From NCBI GenBank assembly GCA_014529385.2, contig CM043969.1, positions 36,765,922 through 36,825,921 of the forward strand: DNA of 60,000 nt. The letters are read 5' to 3'. Below the pieces are notes generated by a model that saw only the letters and a program-made list of their open reading frames with translations, did not search any database and had not been told where the DNA came from. This stretch comes from Adiantum capillus-veneris (lineage: Eukaryota; Streptophyta; Polypodiopsida; Polypodiales; Pteridaceae). How positions within the stretch are numbered: position 1 is the first letter of the stretch; the number at the start of each line of letters is the position of its first letter. The translations under genes and the position numbers were made by a program. Shown piece by piece: positions 33,232-43,174 of this stretch.

Positions 33232-33700
33232 ACACGATATATACTTTGTTTAGAAGAAACTCAGAGAGAATGTGCTACGTTGATCGTGTTCTTGGTTTGC
33301 TTATTGGTGATTTTGAGTGTGCAGGGAATTTTGGGGGCGATGATGATTAGGGCATAGATCATAGTAAATCATGCACCTCAAACATAGACCTCATTTTTCA
33401 TTTGTGAGAGAGAGTGACAAAGTTGTTTTTCTGCTGACAAACAGTTCGGCCTCTGCTCATCCATTGCATACACGGCCTTACATGTATCTTCTATATGCTA
33501 ATGTGATACATTGAGAATTGCCAAACCATAGTTAGAAGAATGCAAATCACTGCACAAATCAAAAGCATGTCAGATTCTCGAGCACCACACATGTGATGGG
33601 TTGAGGTAGTGATGCATCATCAAACTTGATGGGAGGGTTGACCTTGACATAGGGAACAAGGGGATATCATCAAATCTGGCACATGTGATAATGGGACCTA

Positions 33701-33960
33701 CACTACAACATGCCGCGCAAAAATCGACGCGGATACCGACGACTCAAATCTTGTTTTATAAGTAAAATACACTGAAATAAGCATTGGAATAGCCGTCAGT
33801 ATCGTGTCCTCGGTATATGCATTGGTATATTGACCTCAAAATAAGTAATAAAAAGTACAACGTAATACACGTTTAATATGCGTTGGTATGATATTTTTTT
33901 ATACCGATGTCTATTTCGAGGCGTATAATAGTGTGTATATCGAGATCTGTACCAACGGCA
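33701..33960 (+). repeat. CACTA terminus and subterminal repeats
   Basis: CACTACAACATGCCGCGC opens the element. Variants of ATACCGACG/CGTCGGTAT then occur at about 33,733, 33,793, 33,810, 33,823, 33,883, 33,900 and 33,949 in both orientations. Family knowledge: such subterminal motifs bind the TNPA-type protein. Confidence 0.65.
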
Positions 33961-34174
33961 AAACCTACAAAAAAGATTTTGGGCAGAGAGTGCTAGGAAC
34001 TGATGCTGCATGTATTGCAACAACAGAAAACATCCCTCTCTGCCCAAAGGAAGAGTGCATAAGCAACTGCACTCCACCTACAGCTTGACGCTAAAGAGCG
34101 AGTGTATACACATTAGCAAAACTATAAAAATAACAAAACCACAAAATCAGAAGCTTAATCATGACAAATTCCCA

Positions 34175-34600
34175 AAAGCATAACCATAACATCGACTCCC
34201 AAACCATAGGCACAACAACATGAAGATTTTATAGCCATAATTAAAACACAAAAACCATAAACATAACCTACTTGCCATACCATAACCATAACCATAACAT
34301 CCATACCATTATTGCAAAACCATAACCATAACCATAACCTGATTGCCAAACCATAAGCATAGCATGATTGCCATACCATCATTGTTTGGAAAGCCATAAC
34401 CATAACTTGATTGGCCAAACCCAAACCATACCATCATTGCAAACCATAACCATAACTTGATTGCCAAACCGTGACCATAACCTCTGTGCCATACCATAAC
34501 AATAACCTTTGTGCCATACCATAATTACAAAACCATAACCATAACCTGATTGTCATACCCCAATCATAATCTCAAACAAAATGCAAAATCATAAACATAA
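34175..34600. repeat. CCATAA-based minisatellite
   Basis: Many irregular copies of the hexamer CCATAA/ACCATA, arranged in a higher-order unit around TGATTGCCAAACCATAACC of about 30-45 bp. ORFs on the minus strand (Met/Val/Trp/Gly repeats) are by-products. Confidence 0.85.
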
Positions 34601-34887
34601 GCGTGAAACTGTACATGTATATAATGAATGAGTACAACTGTATCAAGAAGATCACAGCTACAAAAAAAAAACATATATGGAGAATGTCACCCTCATGGTA
34701 ATGCCTCTCAGTCTCGACGGTCTCTCCCTCCTCCTATAGCAGCAGCTGGGTCAAAAGGGCCTCAAGTCTATGCTTGTACCCATACTTCTCCTCTCGGCGT
34801 GTCGGAGGGCGCTTCACGGCAACTTCCTGTAAAATTATGGTTTAATCATGAGATAAATCTTCAAGTAACATATACATTTACGATAAT

Positions 34888-35300
34888 TTAAAGCATACGT
34901 ATAATAGTTAAAAACTCATGTCGAAGTGTGTCGTAGCCTCCATTCCCAAGATGTGATGCTCCAGCAAACTCCAAATGTGCTTTGGCTGCGTCTCTATGCT
35001 GCTGAAATCTCTCAGGATTGTCTTGAGTCTCTCGTGCAATCCTCGCCGACTCCTCTGCATCCAACCATGCCGGATTTGGACTACCATCCTTGTGCTTGTC
35101 TCTCACCTCTAATCAACGATGTGACATTGTGGCCCTCGCCACGCCCAAAATCCAATCATTCGAGACTGGATTGTGCCCCTTTGCTGACCTTTACTCTCTG
35201 CGAATGGCATCAACGACGTAACTCTTTCTTTCATCATCTTGATTATCCCAAATATTCATCATAGAGTGGCCAAACTAAACTCTACAGAGCTACCGAATTC
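34888..35300 (-). pseudogene. Possible TNPA-like (plant transposase 24-type) ORF
   Basis: The open frame 35,106-34,888 reads MRDKHKDGSPNPAWLDAEES, ARIARETQDNPERFQQHR and KAHLEFAGASHLGNGGY. Upstream, in another frame, are IWDNQDDERKSYVVDAI-type strings. This style (W-L-D, R-F, H-x-G-x-x-G) resembles the second protein of plant CACTA elements. Its position between the 3' terminus and TNP2 fits TNPA. The resemblance is weak, and the segment may be a cryptic exon only. Confidence 0.4.
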
Positions 35301-35949
35301 TCTGTCAGAACAGCCCCATCCCTGCTCTTGTACACCTTGCTAGGATCATGCTCGTGTGAACCCCAAAGTGTACGTGGTGTGCCAATCGGTGAACTATCTA
35401 CTGAAGAGAGTGGTGGACGCTCTCTTGGTGGTGTGGATGCATCGATAGAATCGCTACACAGCAACCACCACCTCCAGAACGACGCCTACTTCGTCTCAAA
35501 GAGGAACCACCCATCAGTGTAGGGGACACACTCGATTGAGGTGTGGGCCCAGTCAGTGTAGGGGGCACACTAGCCCTAGGCGCAGGGGGCGACCATAGTA
35601 GGTCTAGAGGAACTAGTTATCCAAAGGTTCTATGCATGACTAATCTGCTTTGGTGTAAACTCTACCAAAAAGGAGCCCATCTACTCAGGTAACAAGCCGG
35701 CCGAAGTGACACGAAAACTAAAACTAGGAGAGTATGTATCGTCATCACTGGCCATGGCTACAAATAACAACAGATAACATAGATAAAATTGGTAGTCAAT
35801 CTCTCATATTCTCCACATCAACTTCGGTATTTGAAAGCTCATCTTTAGGTTCAGACATCTGCTCACCACTGACCTCCAACTCAAAATCCATTTACATCAT
35901 CCTTTAGCCCTGAATTTTGTTCATGAAGCTCTTTGACCTCAACTTCCAA

Positions 35950-38900
35950 TCCTTCACACACTTGCTTGCTTCATGGAGCAACTTGAACAACATAGAGGCA
36001 GCGCAATTTATACAGATCTTTTTCATCATTTTCTCTCCATAGTGAATCTAGTGTGAACACAACTTGTTCACAATGCTGTGAAAGTACAAATGTATCTTGC
36101 GCATCTATCGACACCCGTCTAAAGCTCACTTGAATCAATCCACTCTTATCTTTGTGCACAGTTACATTAGGGCCATTGATAATAACTTTGATCCACTTGA
36201 CATCAAAGATAAAAATATCAAACTTTCTAAAGCTAATCTTCAAGATGTCTTGGATGTAGCCAAAGTATTCAAGGTGGCTAGTCTCTATGTTCTCATCCCT
36301 GGCACTACTCCTACTTTCTTGGACGAAGCTTGCCCTAACACCACTGTCAAAGGTAACCCTTTGTTTGTCTATCCGTTGCAGTCTAAAGTGTCTCCCATGC
36401 GACTACAAAGCTCCATATTTGTGATACTACAGCCACAAAATCAAAACAAACTTATTAAAGTAATATGATCATGTGGAGCTCAAAAAGGAAGTTGTGAAAA
36501 TTTACATGCCAATCGCAAATCCTTGACATCTCCTCTTCCTCTTCAGTAATCAATACTCCATTCCTCTTTGCCTTTGAGATTGTCGCATCTAACCACCGCC
36601 TAGTTGGTAAGTCATGCAATTTTTGAACATGAGTTGTAGTGGCACGGTTGCGCTTGAATTGCAAGCGATCTATCAACGTTGTTGCTTTTTCCCTTCATAC
36701 CTCTCTAGCCACTTTTGCATGATGTCTGAGTTGAGAAGGAAAAATATCATAACCTTTCTCGCATTGTGATATCCATCTTCCTATGATGCCTTGTCTCTAC
36801 GACTCGTCCCCTGTCACCTTGATGTTGACCTCAGTAGTCCACAATCGGGTCATCCTTGGATCAATTGAGCCCAAAAATTCACTGATGAGAACAAGAGACT
36901 CTTGCCATGCTACCCTCGGGGTGAGCCCTTTGACGAAAAAAACCCTTTAAAGTCTTCATGAATATCTCCAAGAAGAACATCCACTTGCTATGGACTACCC
37001 CATTAATTTCAACTTCATCGACCACATGCACAAGTACATGCATTTGGATGGTAAGAATGCTTGTTGAAAAGTACTTCTCCACCATACACACTGCTTCAAT
37101 AGAATTTAAGCGTGCTGCATCAATGCTATCTTTTCTTATCTCTTTTGAGCTGATCCAATGCACCAACTCACTGATTTTATGGATTGTTCTTCTAATGTCA
37201 TATGTTAGACAATCCTTTATGGCAATTGGTAAGATAAACTGTAAAAATTTGTGCCAATCGTGGAACTTAAAACCACAAATTGTTATCTCTCGTAAAAGTC
37301 GTTTTCAAACATCGCATGCACCCAGTGGGAGTCTTGAATGAAAATATAGTCTTTTTCACTTTTTGCTCTTTTGCACGACTTAAAACCCATGGATCTTTTG
37401 GTATAGAAAACTTTCCATTGGGTTTAAGTCAAGGCCATATCTTTGGCATTCGACCCACAGCTTGTAGGTCATCTCTTTGGGCCTTGCTATCCCTTTCTCT
37501 AGTGATGGTTTTCCATATGATCTCCCCCACATTCTTGAAGATGTGGCATTGGGTCAAGTAGATGATTAATCAGCAGGTCACTCCAATACGAGAGTTCATG
37601 GAAAATAGAAAGTATTTTCATTCCAGGTGGCATGAAATCTCCCCTCCAGCCACATAATTTTCCAATCACTTGCTTTCAGTGGATGAATGTCATGTTTGTG
37701 TATGTTTGGTCTACATAGCTCATGTCCTTCAAAAAAAAATCTACCATGCTCCTCGTAAACTATCTTACTCAAATGATCAGAGCGGCGAAAGCCAAGTCGA
37801 GGACCACAATTTGGACATGCATGATTGCCCAAGTAACTCAAGCTTGAAAAATCATAAAATTAAAATATAAAAGCGTTGGCATAGCCAAAAATAACATGTA
37901 TGTGAGGGTTTCAAAGACACTTACCTGAACACTCACTGAAGCTGGCCAATCGTGCATGGTCCACATGAGAATGCCTTGCACATGTACATTTCCTCATCAG
38001 ATTGGTTGGGACATATCAACTACATCGATCCCTGTCCACAAGATTTGGAGCTCTTCGATAAGTGGTGCCAGATAGACGTCCATGTTCTTTGCTTTTTACT
38101 TTCTTGGGACTATCAATGACAACAACAGATGTCCCTTCTTGATAGCTAGCCATGGTGGAAGATTATAATTAACTAAGCAAATAGGCCACGTGCTCCATGA
38201 CGAGCTCCGTAAACCAAATGGGTTTACTCCGTCCATTACCAGACCAAAGCGGATACATCAAGACTCATCCTTAAATGTAGGCCAACTTTCCTCTATGTGC
38301 TTCCATACATGAGAGTCAACAGGTACCCGCATCACATCATCTCTCGATCTAGTATTTGAGTGCCATGTCATCAAAGTGGCTATAGATTTTCACCTGAACA
38401 TGCTCTTTATTCTTGGAATGATAGGAAAGTACAGAAGGACCTTTGCAAGGATAAATTTTCCTTGTGTGTCCTCTCTATACCTGTTTGATCCACAATTGGG
38501 ACACTCTTTCAAATTTGCATACTCATTGCAAAAGAATACACAATCATTAGGGTAAGAAGTTTTTTAGCGGTTGGATGGGTAGGGGGCATGTGATTACCTT
38601 CTGGTAAGATTTGCTCGTTAAGCAACCTATCGTTACATCAACAAGTGAACACAACGATCATATTATTGAACTGCAATTTGCACTTTGGCATGCTTATGAT
38701 ACAAAGTATTTACCTAAAATGCTTTGTGACGAAGGCGTCAGACCACCTGTAGACAGAGTGCAAATTAAGAATTGCCAAAGTGGTACAGAGAACTGAGATT
38801 TTTGCACACCCATTGTAAAGTGGCATACATGCAAGAGTTTGCATCATCTCGCCCTCTTTATCATTGCTACCATGCCGTCGATATGGACGGGATGACTGAT

Positions 38901-39000
38901 GTTGGTTCGCAGTATTGTCTTCAATGTTGTCATCTTCTATGTTTTCAATGATGGGATCCATGTCAAAGAACACATCTAGCATCTGCTTCATCTCTACTTT
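35950..39000 (-). pseudogene. TNP2-type CACTA transposase
   Basis: Transposase for the element, here badly broken. From the 5' side: 38,991-38,710 has MKQMLDVFFDMDPIIE and PLYNGCAKISVL, with YRWSDAF near the end. About 38,610-37,900 has NEQILPEGNHMPPTHPTAKK, MRVPVDSHVWKHIEESWPTF, YNLPPWLAIKKGHLLLLSLI and VYLAPLIEELQILW, the core TNP2 motifs. Next come 37,841-37,596 (ACPNCGPRLGFRRSDHLSK), a DUF4218-like part at 37,166-36,879 (WMFFLEIFMKTLKGFFRQRA and HPEGSMA), and a DUF4216-like end at 36,243-35,971 (FDVKWIKVI and DTFVLSQHCEQVVF). Stops and frame changes occur throughout; introns may explain a few of them. Confidence 0.85.
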
Positions 39001-39329
39001 TTAAAATGTGGAATCAGGTATTGGTTGGGTGGACTCAGTCGATGACTTTTTATTTGAAAATCATCTTCTCTGGGATGAAGTTGGAGCAATGTCTACTTGC
39101 AGAGGTTGATCTATTGCCTCCAGACCATGAGTAGTTGCTTTATGGGAAAGAGACCATTATTGCGTATGTGTTGGTTGTTGATTTTTCATTTTTGAAAGAT
39201 CTGATGCTTGCAATGCGCACAAGGACACGCCATCCTATCATCCATACTTTATCTACCAATGATGCAACAAATAAGTAAATCACTCTTGTTATAAGTACAC
39301 ACCACTAACTACATTACAATACATGACAA

Positions 39330-40514
39330 CCTCACATTCTCTAGCCATGTCCGATCTCCGCACACCTCGGTCTAAAGGTGCATGGAGATAAGGACCACAG
39401 GATAATAATCTTGTCTTTATTGGTCAATGACTATGCATTAGGGTTTTTGAAGTCTGTGTGCGCTATTGAAGTTTGATTGTGTTACTTTACTTAGTTCCTT
39501 TGTGTTTTTGAAGCACACAAGTCTTTTATGAAGACTTTTGCGTTTCTGAAGTCCATTTGCAGTTTTTCTACTATTTGCCACTAGCTCTAACAACCTCACA
39601 TTCTCTAACCATGCTCGATCCTCGCACACCTCGGTCTAGAGGTGCACCGAGATCAGGACCACATGATAATAGTCTCGTCTTTTGACTATATATTAGGGTT
39701 TTTGAAGTCTGTGTACGTTGTTGAAGTCCGATTGAGTTATTTCACTTCGTTTGTCGAAGTCCGTTTGTGGTTTTTCTACTATTTATCGCTAGCTCTAACA
39801 ACCGCACATTCTCTAGCCATGCCCGATTCCCGCACATCTCGGTCTAGAGGTGCACGAAGATCATGACCCTCTAGAGGGTAATAATCTCGTCTTTATTGGT
39901 CAATGAATATATATTAGGGTTTTTGAAGTCTGGTGCGTTGTTGAAGTCCGATTGCGTTATTTTACTTTGTTTGTCATAGTCCTGTTGCGTTTTTAAAGTA
40001 CACAAGTCATTTTTTAAGACTTTTGCGTTTCTGAAGTCTTTTTGCGGTTTTCTTACTGTTTGTCGCTAGCTCTAACAACCTCACATTCTCTAGCCATGTC
40101 CGATCCCCATACACCTCTGTCTAGAGGTGCACGGAGATCAGGATCACAGGGTAATAATCTCGTCTTTATTGGTCAATGACTATATATTAGGATTTTTGAA
40201 GTCTGTGTGCGCTATTGAAGTTTTATTGCATTATTTTACTTAGTTTTCGAATTTTGTTTGCGTTTTGAAGCAAACAAGTCACTTCTTAAGACTGTTGCAT
40301 TTTATTAGTCCGTTTGCGCTTTTTCTACCATTTACTGCTAGCTCTAATAATCTCACATTCTCTAGCCATGCTCGATCTCCGCATACCTCGGTCTCGAGGT
40401 GCATGGATATCAAGACCAATGGGTAATAATCTCGTCTGTATTAGTCAATGCCTATATATTAGGGTTTGACATAAGTGTGTTTTTGAAATCTTTTTGTATT
40501 TTTGTAGTCTCTAT
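39330..40514. repeat. ~272 bp satellite array, block A (5 monomers)
   Basis: Anchoring on the ATG of the phrase CCATG(C/T)CCGATC, monomers start at about 39,346, 39,611, 39,819, 40,096 and 40,368. Each has CACCTCGGTCTAGAGGTGCA, a GGTAATAATCTCGTCTTTAT segment, ACTATATATTAGGGTTTTTG, then four or five copies of a GAAGTCCGTTTGCG-like subrepeat and CTAGCTCTAACAACCTCACA. The second monomer is shorter (about 208 bp). Confidence 0.9.
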
Positions 40515-40945
40515 GGACATGTGATTGCCTTCCAGCAAGATTTTCTCGTTGGGCAACCTATCCTTACATCAACAAGTGAACACAATGATCATATTATTGA
40601 ACTATAATTTGCACTTTGGCATGCTTATGATACAATGTGTTTACATGAAAAGCTATACGGAGGCGTCAGACCACCCGTAGTAGACAGACTGCAAATTAAG
40701 CACTACCAAAGCGGTATGGAGAACTGAGATTCTTGCACCATTGTAAAGCGGCATATATTCAAGAGTTTGCATCGTCTCACCCTCTTTGTCGTTGATATCA
40801 TGCCGTCGCTATGGACAGGATGACTGAGGTTGGTTCGCAGTTTTGCCTTGAATGTTGTTGTCTTCTATGTTTTCAATGATGGGATCCATGTCAAAGAACG
40901 CATCTAACATCTGCTCCATCTCTACTTTTTAAAATGTGAAAACGG
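40515..40945 (-). pseudogene. Duplicated 5' exon of TNP2 (unit B)
   Basis: GGACATGTGATTGCC at 40,515 repeats 38,584 and the similarity continues for about 430 bp to the insertion point of element F, then resumes at 45,865. On the minus strand it has the same EYMPLYNG and WSDA-type strings as the TNP2 N-terminus, with additional breaks. Confidence 0.8.
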
Positions 40946-42089
40946 TGTCAGGAGTTTTTTGGAGCAAGGGATTACGCATATGTACATATACATGCATGGT
41001 GCATCAAATAAAGAATTGCCCATTTTTCAAAGCCAGGTGGTTACGTGGGGCCCACATGTGTACAGGTAGGACAACATGTACATAGTGTATCGATTTTCAT
41101 CATCACCAGTACCAGTATGTTTTTTCTACAATAATGAGGAGTTTAGAGCGCGTAAAACTTCTCGAGGAAGCTATCCGTGGGCCGACGACATGAGGTAAGC
41201 AGGTGCGTCAGATGGCATCTAGTGGCGTCAGGAGGTCGAACGAGGTCAATACTTGCACGCGGATGAGTACGGACACAACGTGGATGTTTTCTTGTGATAA
41301 TTATGCAGAGAGGTCATCATGAAGACCATATTTTGGGGCCACTTCACGTGGTGGCGGGATGCATTATTGAAAAAAGTCGAGTGCCAGGTGTGCGGATGAT
41401 GCAAAAAGGTGATAACTATGCACTGCGAGGTCAGTTTTTGGCCTGTTCGGGGTCCGTTTGAGGTCATCTAAAAGGCCAAGGGTGCCCAACTAATAAAGCT
41501 AAGTGTGGGAACTGAAAAAACTGAGAAAAAGATCAGAAAAAACGTGGAGAAGAGAGGAGGAACAGCCGCAGGTGTGTTTTTTGGGTTTTTGGAGCCTGTT
41601 TTGGCCGTAAACTGCTCATCCGAGGTTGGATTTGAGCACTTTGACATTGTAGATTGGGGTTTTCGGCCGTTCCGGACGCGATGGCGCTGTCCATTTTGCC
41701 AAATTGCTCACTCTTTTCCTGCTGTTTTTCCGTGTAAGTTTCTCCTATGAGCGAAGTTTCTGCTCTAGTTTGTGATTGTATCTGGCTTATTTTACCTATA
41801 TTGTGTGAGCTATTTGCCCCATTGGTGTTGGCCCAAGCTCAATTGTATCTAAACATCAGAAATTCTCCTCTTTTGAGCTGAGTTTTTTTGGGTGTGTGTG
41901 TGTGCGTGTGTCTCTGTGTGGAGTGGGCAAGTGGATAATCTCTCTCCTCTCACTCCATAGGTGTGTTTCCTGTCTCGGCCAGGTGTGTTGTGTAAGCCGA
42001 GTGGTGCCCCCTAGTGTGTGTGTGTATCTTCTCAAGAGTGTGTGTTGGGTCGTTATAGAGGCGCTGTGTGTGTTTTCATCCCGCCCACA
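40946..42089 (+). repeat. 5' LTR of element F (1,144 bp)
   Basis: Starts TGTCAGGAGTTTTTTGGAG and ends CCGCCCACA. It contains a GT-rich tract near 41,893-41,925. The 81-codon ORF at 41,505-41,750 recurs in the other LTR and has no domain. Confidence 0.9.
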
Positions 42090-42094
42090 TTCTT

Positions 42095-42105
42095 TTGGTG
42101 CCCCC
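42095..42105 (+). promoter_or_regulatory. Primer-binding site of element F
   Basis: TTGGTGCCCCC, five bases after the LTR end, identical to that of element C, then followed by GCTGAGGATC where C has ATTGAGAACG. Confidence 0.65.
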
Positions 42106-42128
42106 GCTGAGGATCTTCTTCGAGTACC

Positions 42129-42264
42129 TTCTGCTTCGAGCTTCGAGCTTCGAGCTTCGACCTTCGAGCTTCGGGATTACAGGTTGCAGGTTGCAGATTA
42201 CAGGTTACAGGTTACAGGTACAGGGACAGGTACACGTACAGGTGATTCACACAGGTACAGGTAG
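42129..42264. repeat. Heptamer minisatellites after the PBS of element F
   Basis: TTCGAGC-type repeats at 42,131-42,175 are followed by GGTTACA/GGTTGCA and then GGTACA-type repeats to 42,264. Confidence 0.85.
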
Positions 42265-42855
42265 CTGGAGTACAGTGATATACTAGCACTGATGTCACTT
42301 GCAGTTGTTGTGGGTATGCATCACTTGGCGCCTGTTTGAGCGCATTGTCTGCTGGATTGTACGTTACTTGTGGAAACTGCCATTGTACGCATTTGTGGAG
42401 CCATACTTGGTTGTATTTGGCAGTCCCAGCCATTTCTGAGACTTGGTCTAGAAGATAGTCATTTCTGAGACTTGACTATACGCGATTTGCATTAACCTTC
42501 GTGTGAGGGTCGATAGCGTGAGGTTTTTATTGAGCTGGGATATTCTCAAATGTAGAGATCCTTTCGGTGATACAGGTAGTTGGAGCACCCTTTTTGTGAC
42601 CTCGCCATAGGCTATGTACTAGTGAGTCCTACTTGATGCTCGGGTTCTATTGTTGACAGTTTATGCATACATATACAGTCTATATTTTGGGTTCACAGTG
42701 CTCTACTTCTGGGGAAGCTTTGTCAAAATTTTTCCAAGTTATGATGGCTGATCTTTTGGTCTTTTAAGCCATTTATGCTGTTATGCTGCTAAAATTTTAG
42801 CAAAATCAGAGGATAAGTCAGGTGTGCCTTCTTGGGAGCTTCATGGTTCACTTTA

Positions 42856-43073
42856 ATGGATGATCAAAATGGCCCTCAATTCACTCCATTTCATTTAACT
42901 CAAAGAATCCTGATAAATGTTCATGTGTCCACGAAGATTTTTTCCAGCAGCGCATAGTCTTTATGTTTGGGCCAAGAAGATTACGAGAGATCTTGGAATG
43001 TCCTTTGCCTGTTGTAATTCCGATGATCAACTATGAAAACTCATTTGATGTGCATGTGTTTGTCCTTATCTAA
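42856..43073 (+). pseudogene. Short conserved ORF upstream of gag (element F), one frameshift
   Basis: From ATG 42,856 the frame reads MDDQNGPQFTPFH and then QRILINVHVSTK. A run of six T at 42,938-42,943 appears one T short. After it the next frame gives DFFQQRIVFMFGPRRLREIL, then PVVIPMINYENSFDVHVF, ending in TAA at 43,071. It matches the two short ORFs of element C in length, position before gag and sequence pattern, most closely copy 1. No known domain. The frameshift means this copy is not translatable as one piece. Confidence 0.65.
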
Positions 43074-43174
43074 AGTTGAGCTCCATTGAAGTTTCTGGGG
43101 ATTGGATAGTCAAAAGTTTTGGGTTCTTACACGTGTGTTCAAAGGGGTTCTCAAAGCATTAAACTTGGGTAGCC

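Noticed and set aside
34175-34600. Telomere-like repeat
   Set aside because: The hexamer is CCATAA, irregular, not the plant CCCTAAA telomere repeat, and it lies inside a transposon.
36632-36642. CACTACAACTC on the minus strand, resembling a second CACTA terminus
   Set aside because: It lies inside the TNP2-like coding stretch, which continues on both sides, and lacks subterminal motifs.
39330-40514. CRISPR-like array of short repeats and spacers
   Set aside because: The 272 bp monomers with diverged internal subrepeats are a plant satellite pattern; there are no uniform short repeats with unique spacers and no cas genes.
41505-41750. 81-codon ORF conserved at 45,275-45,520
   Set aside because: The two LTRs of element F are near-identical, so conservation says nothing about coding.
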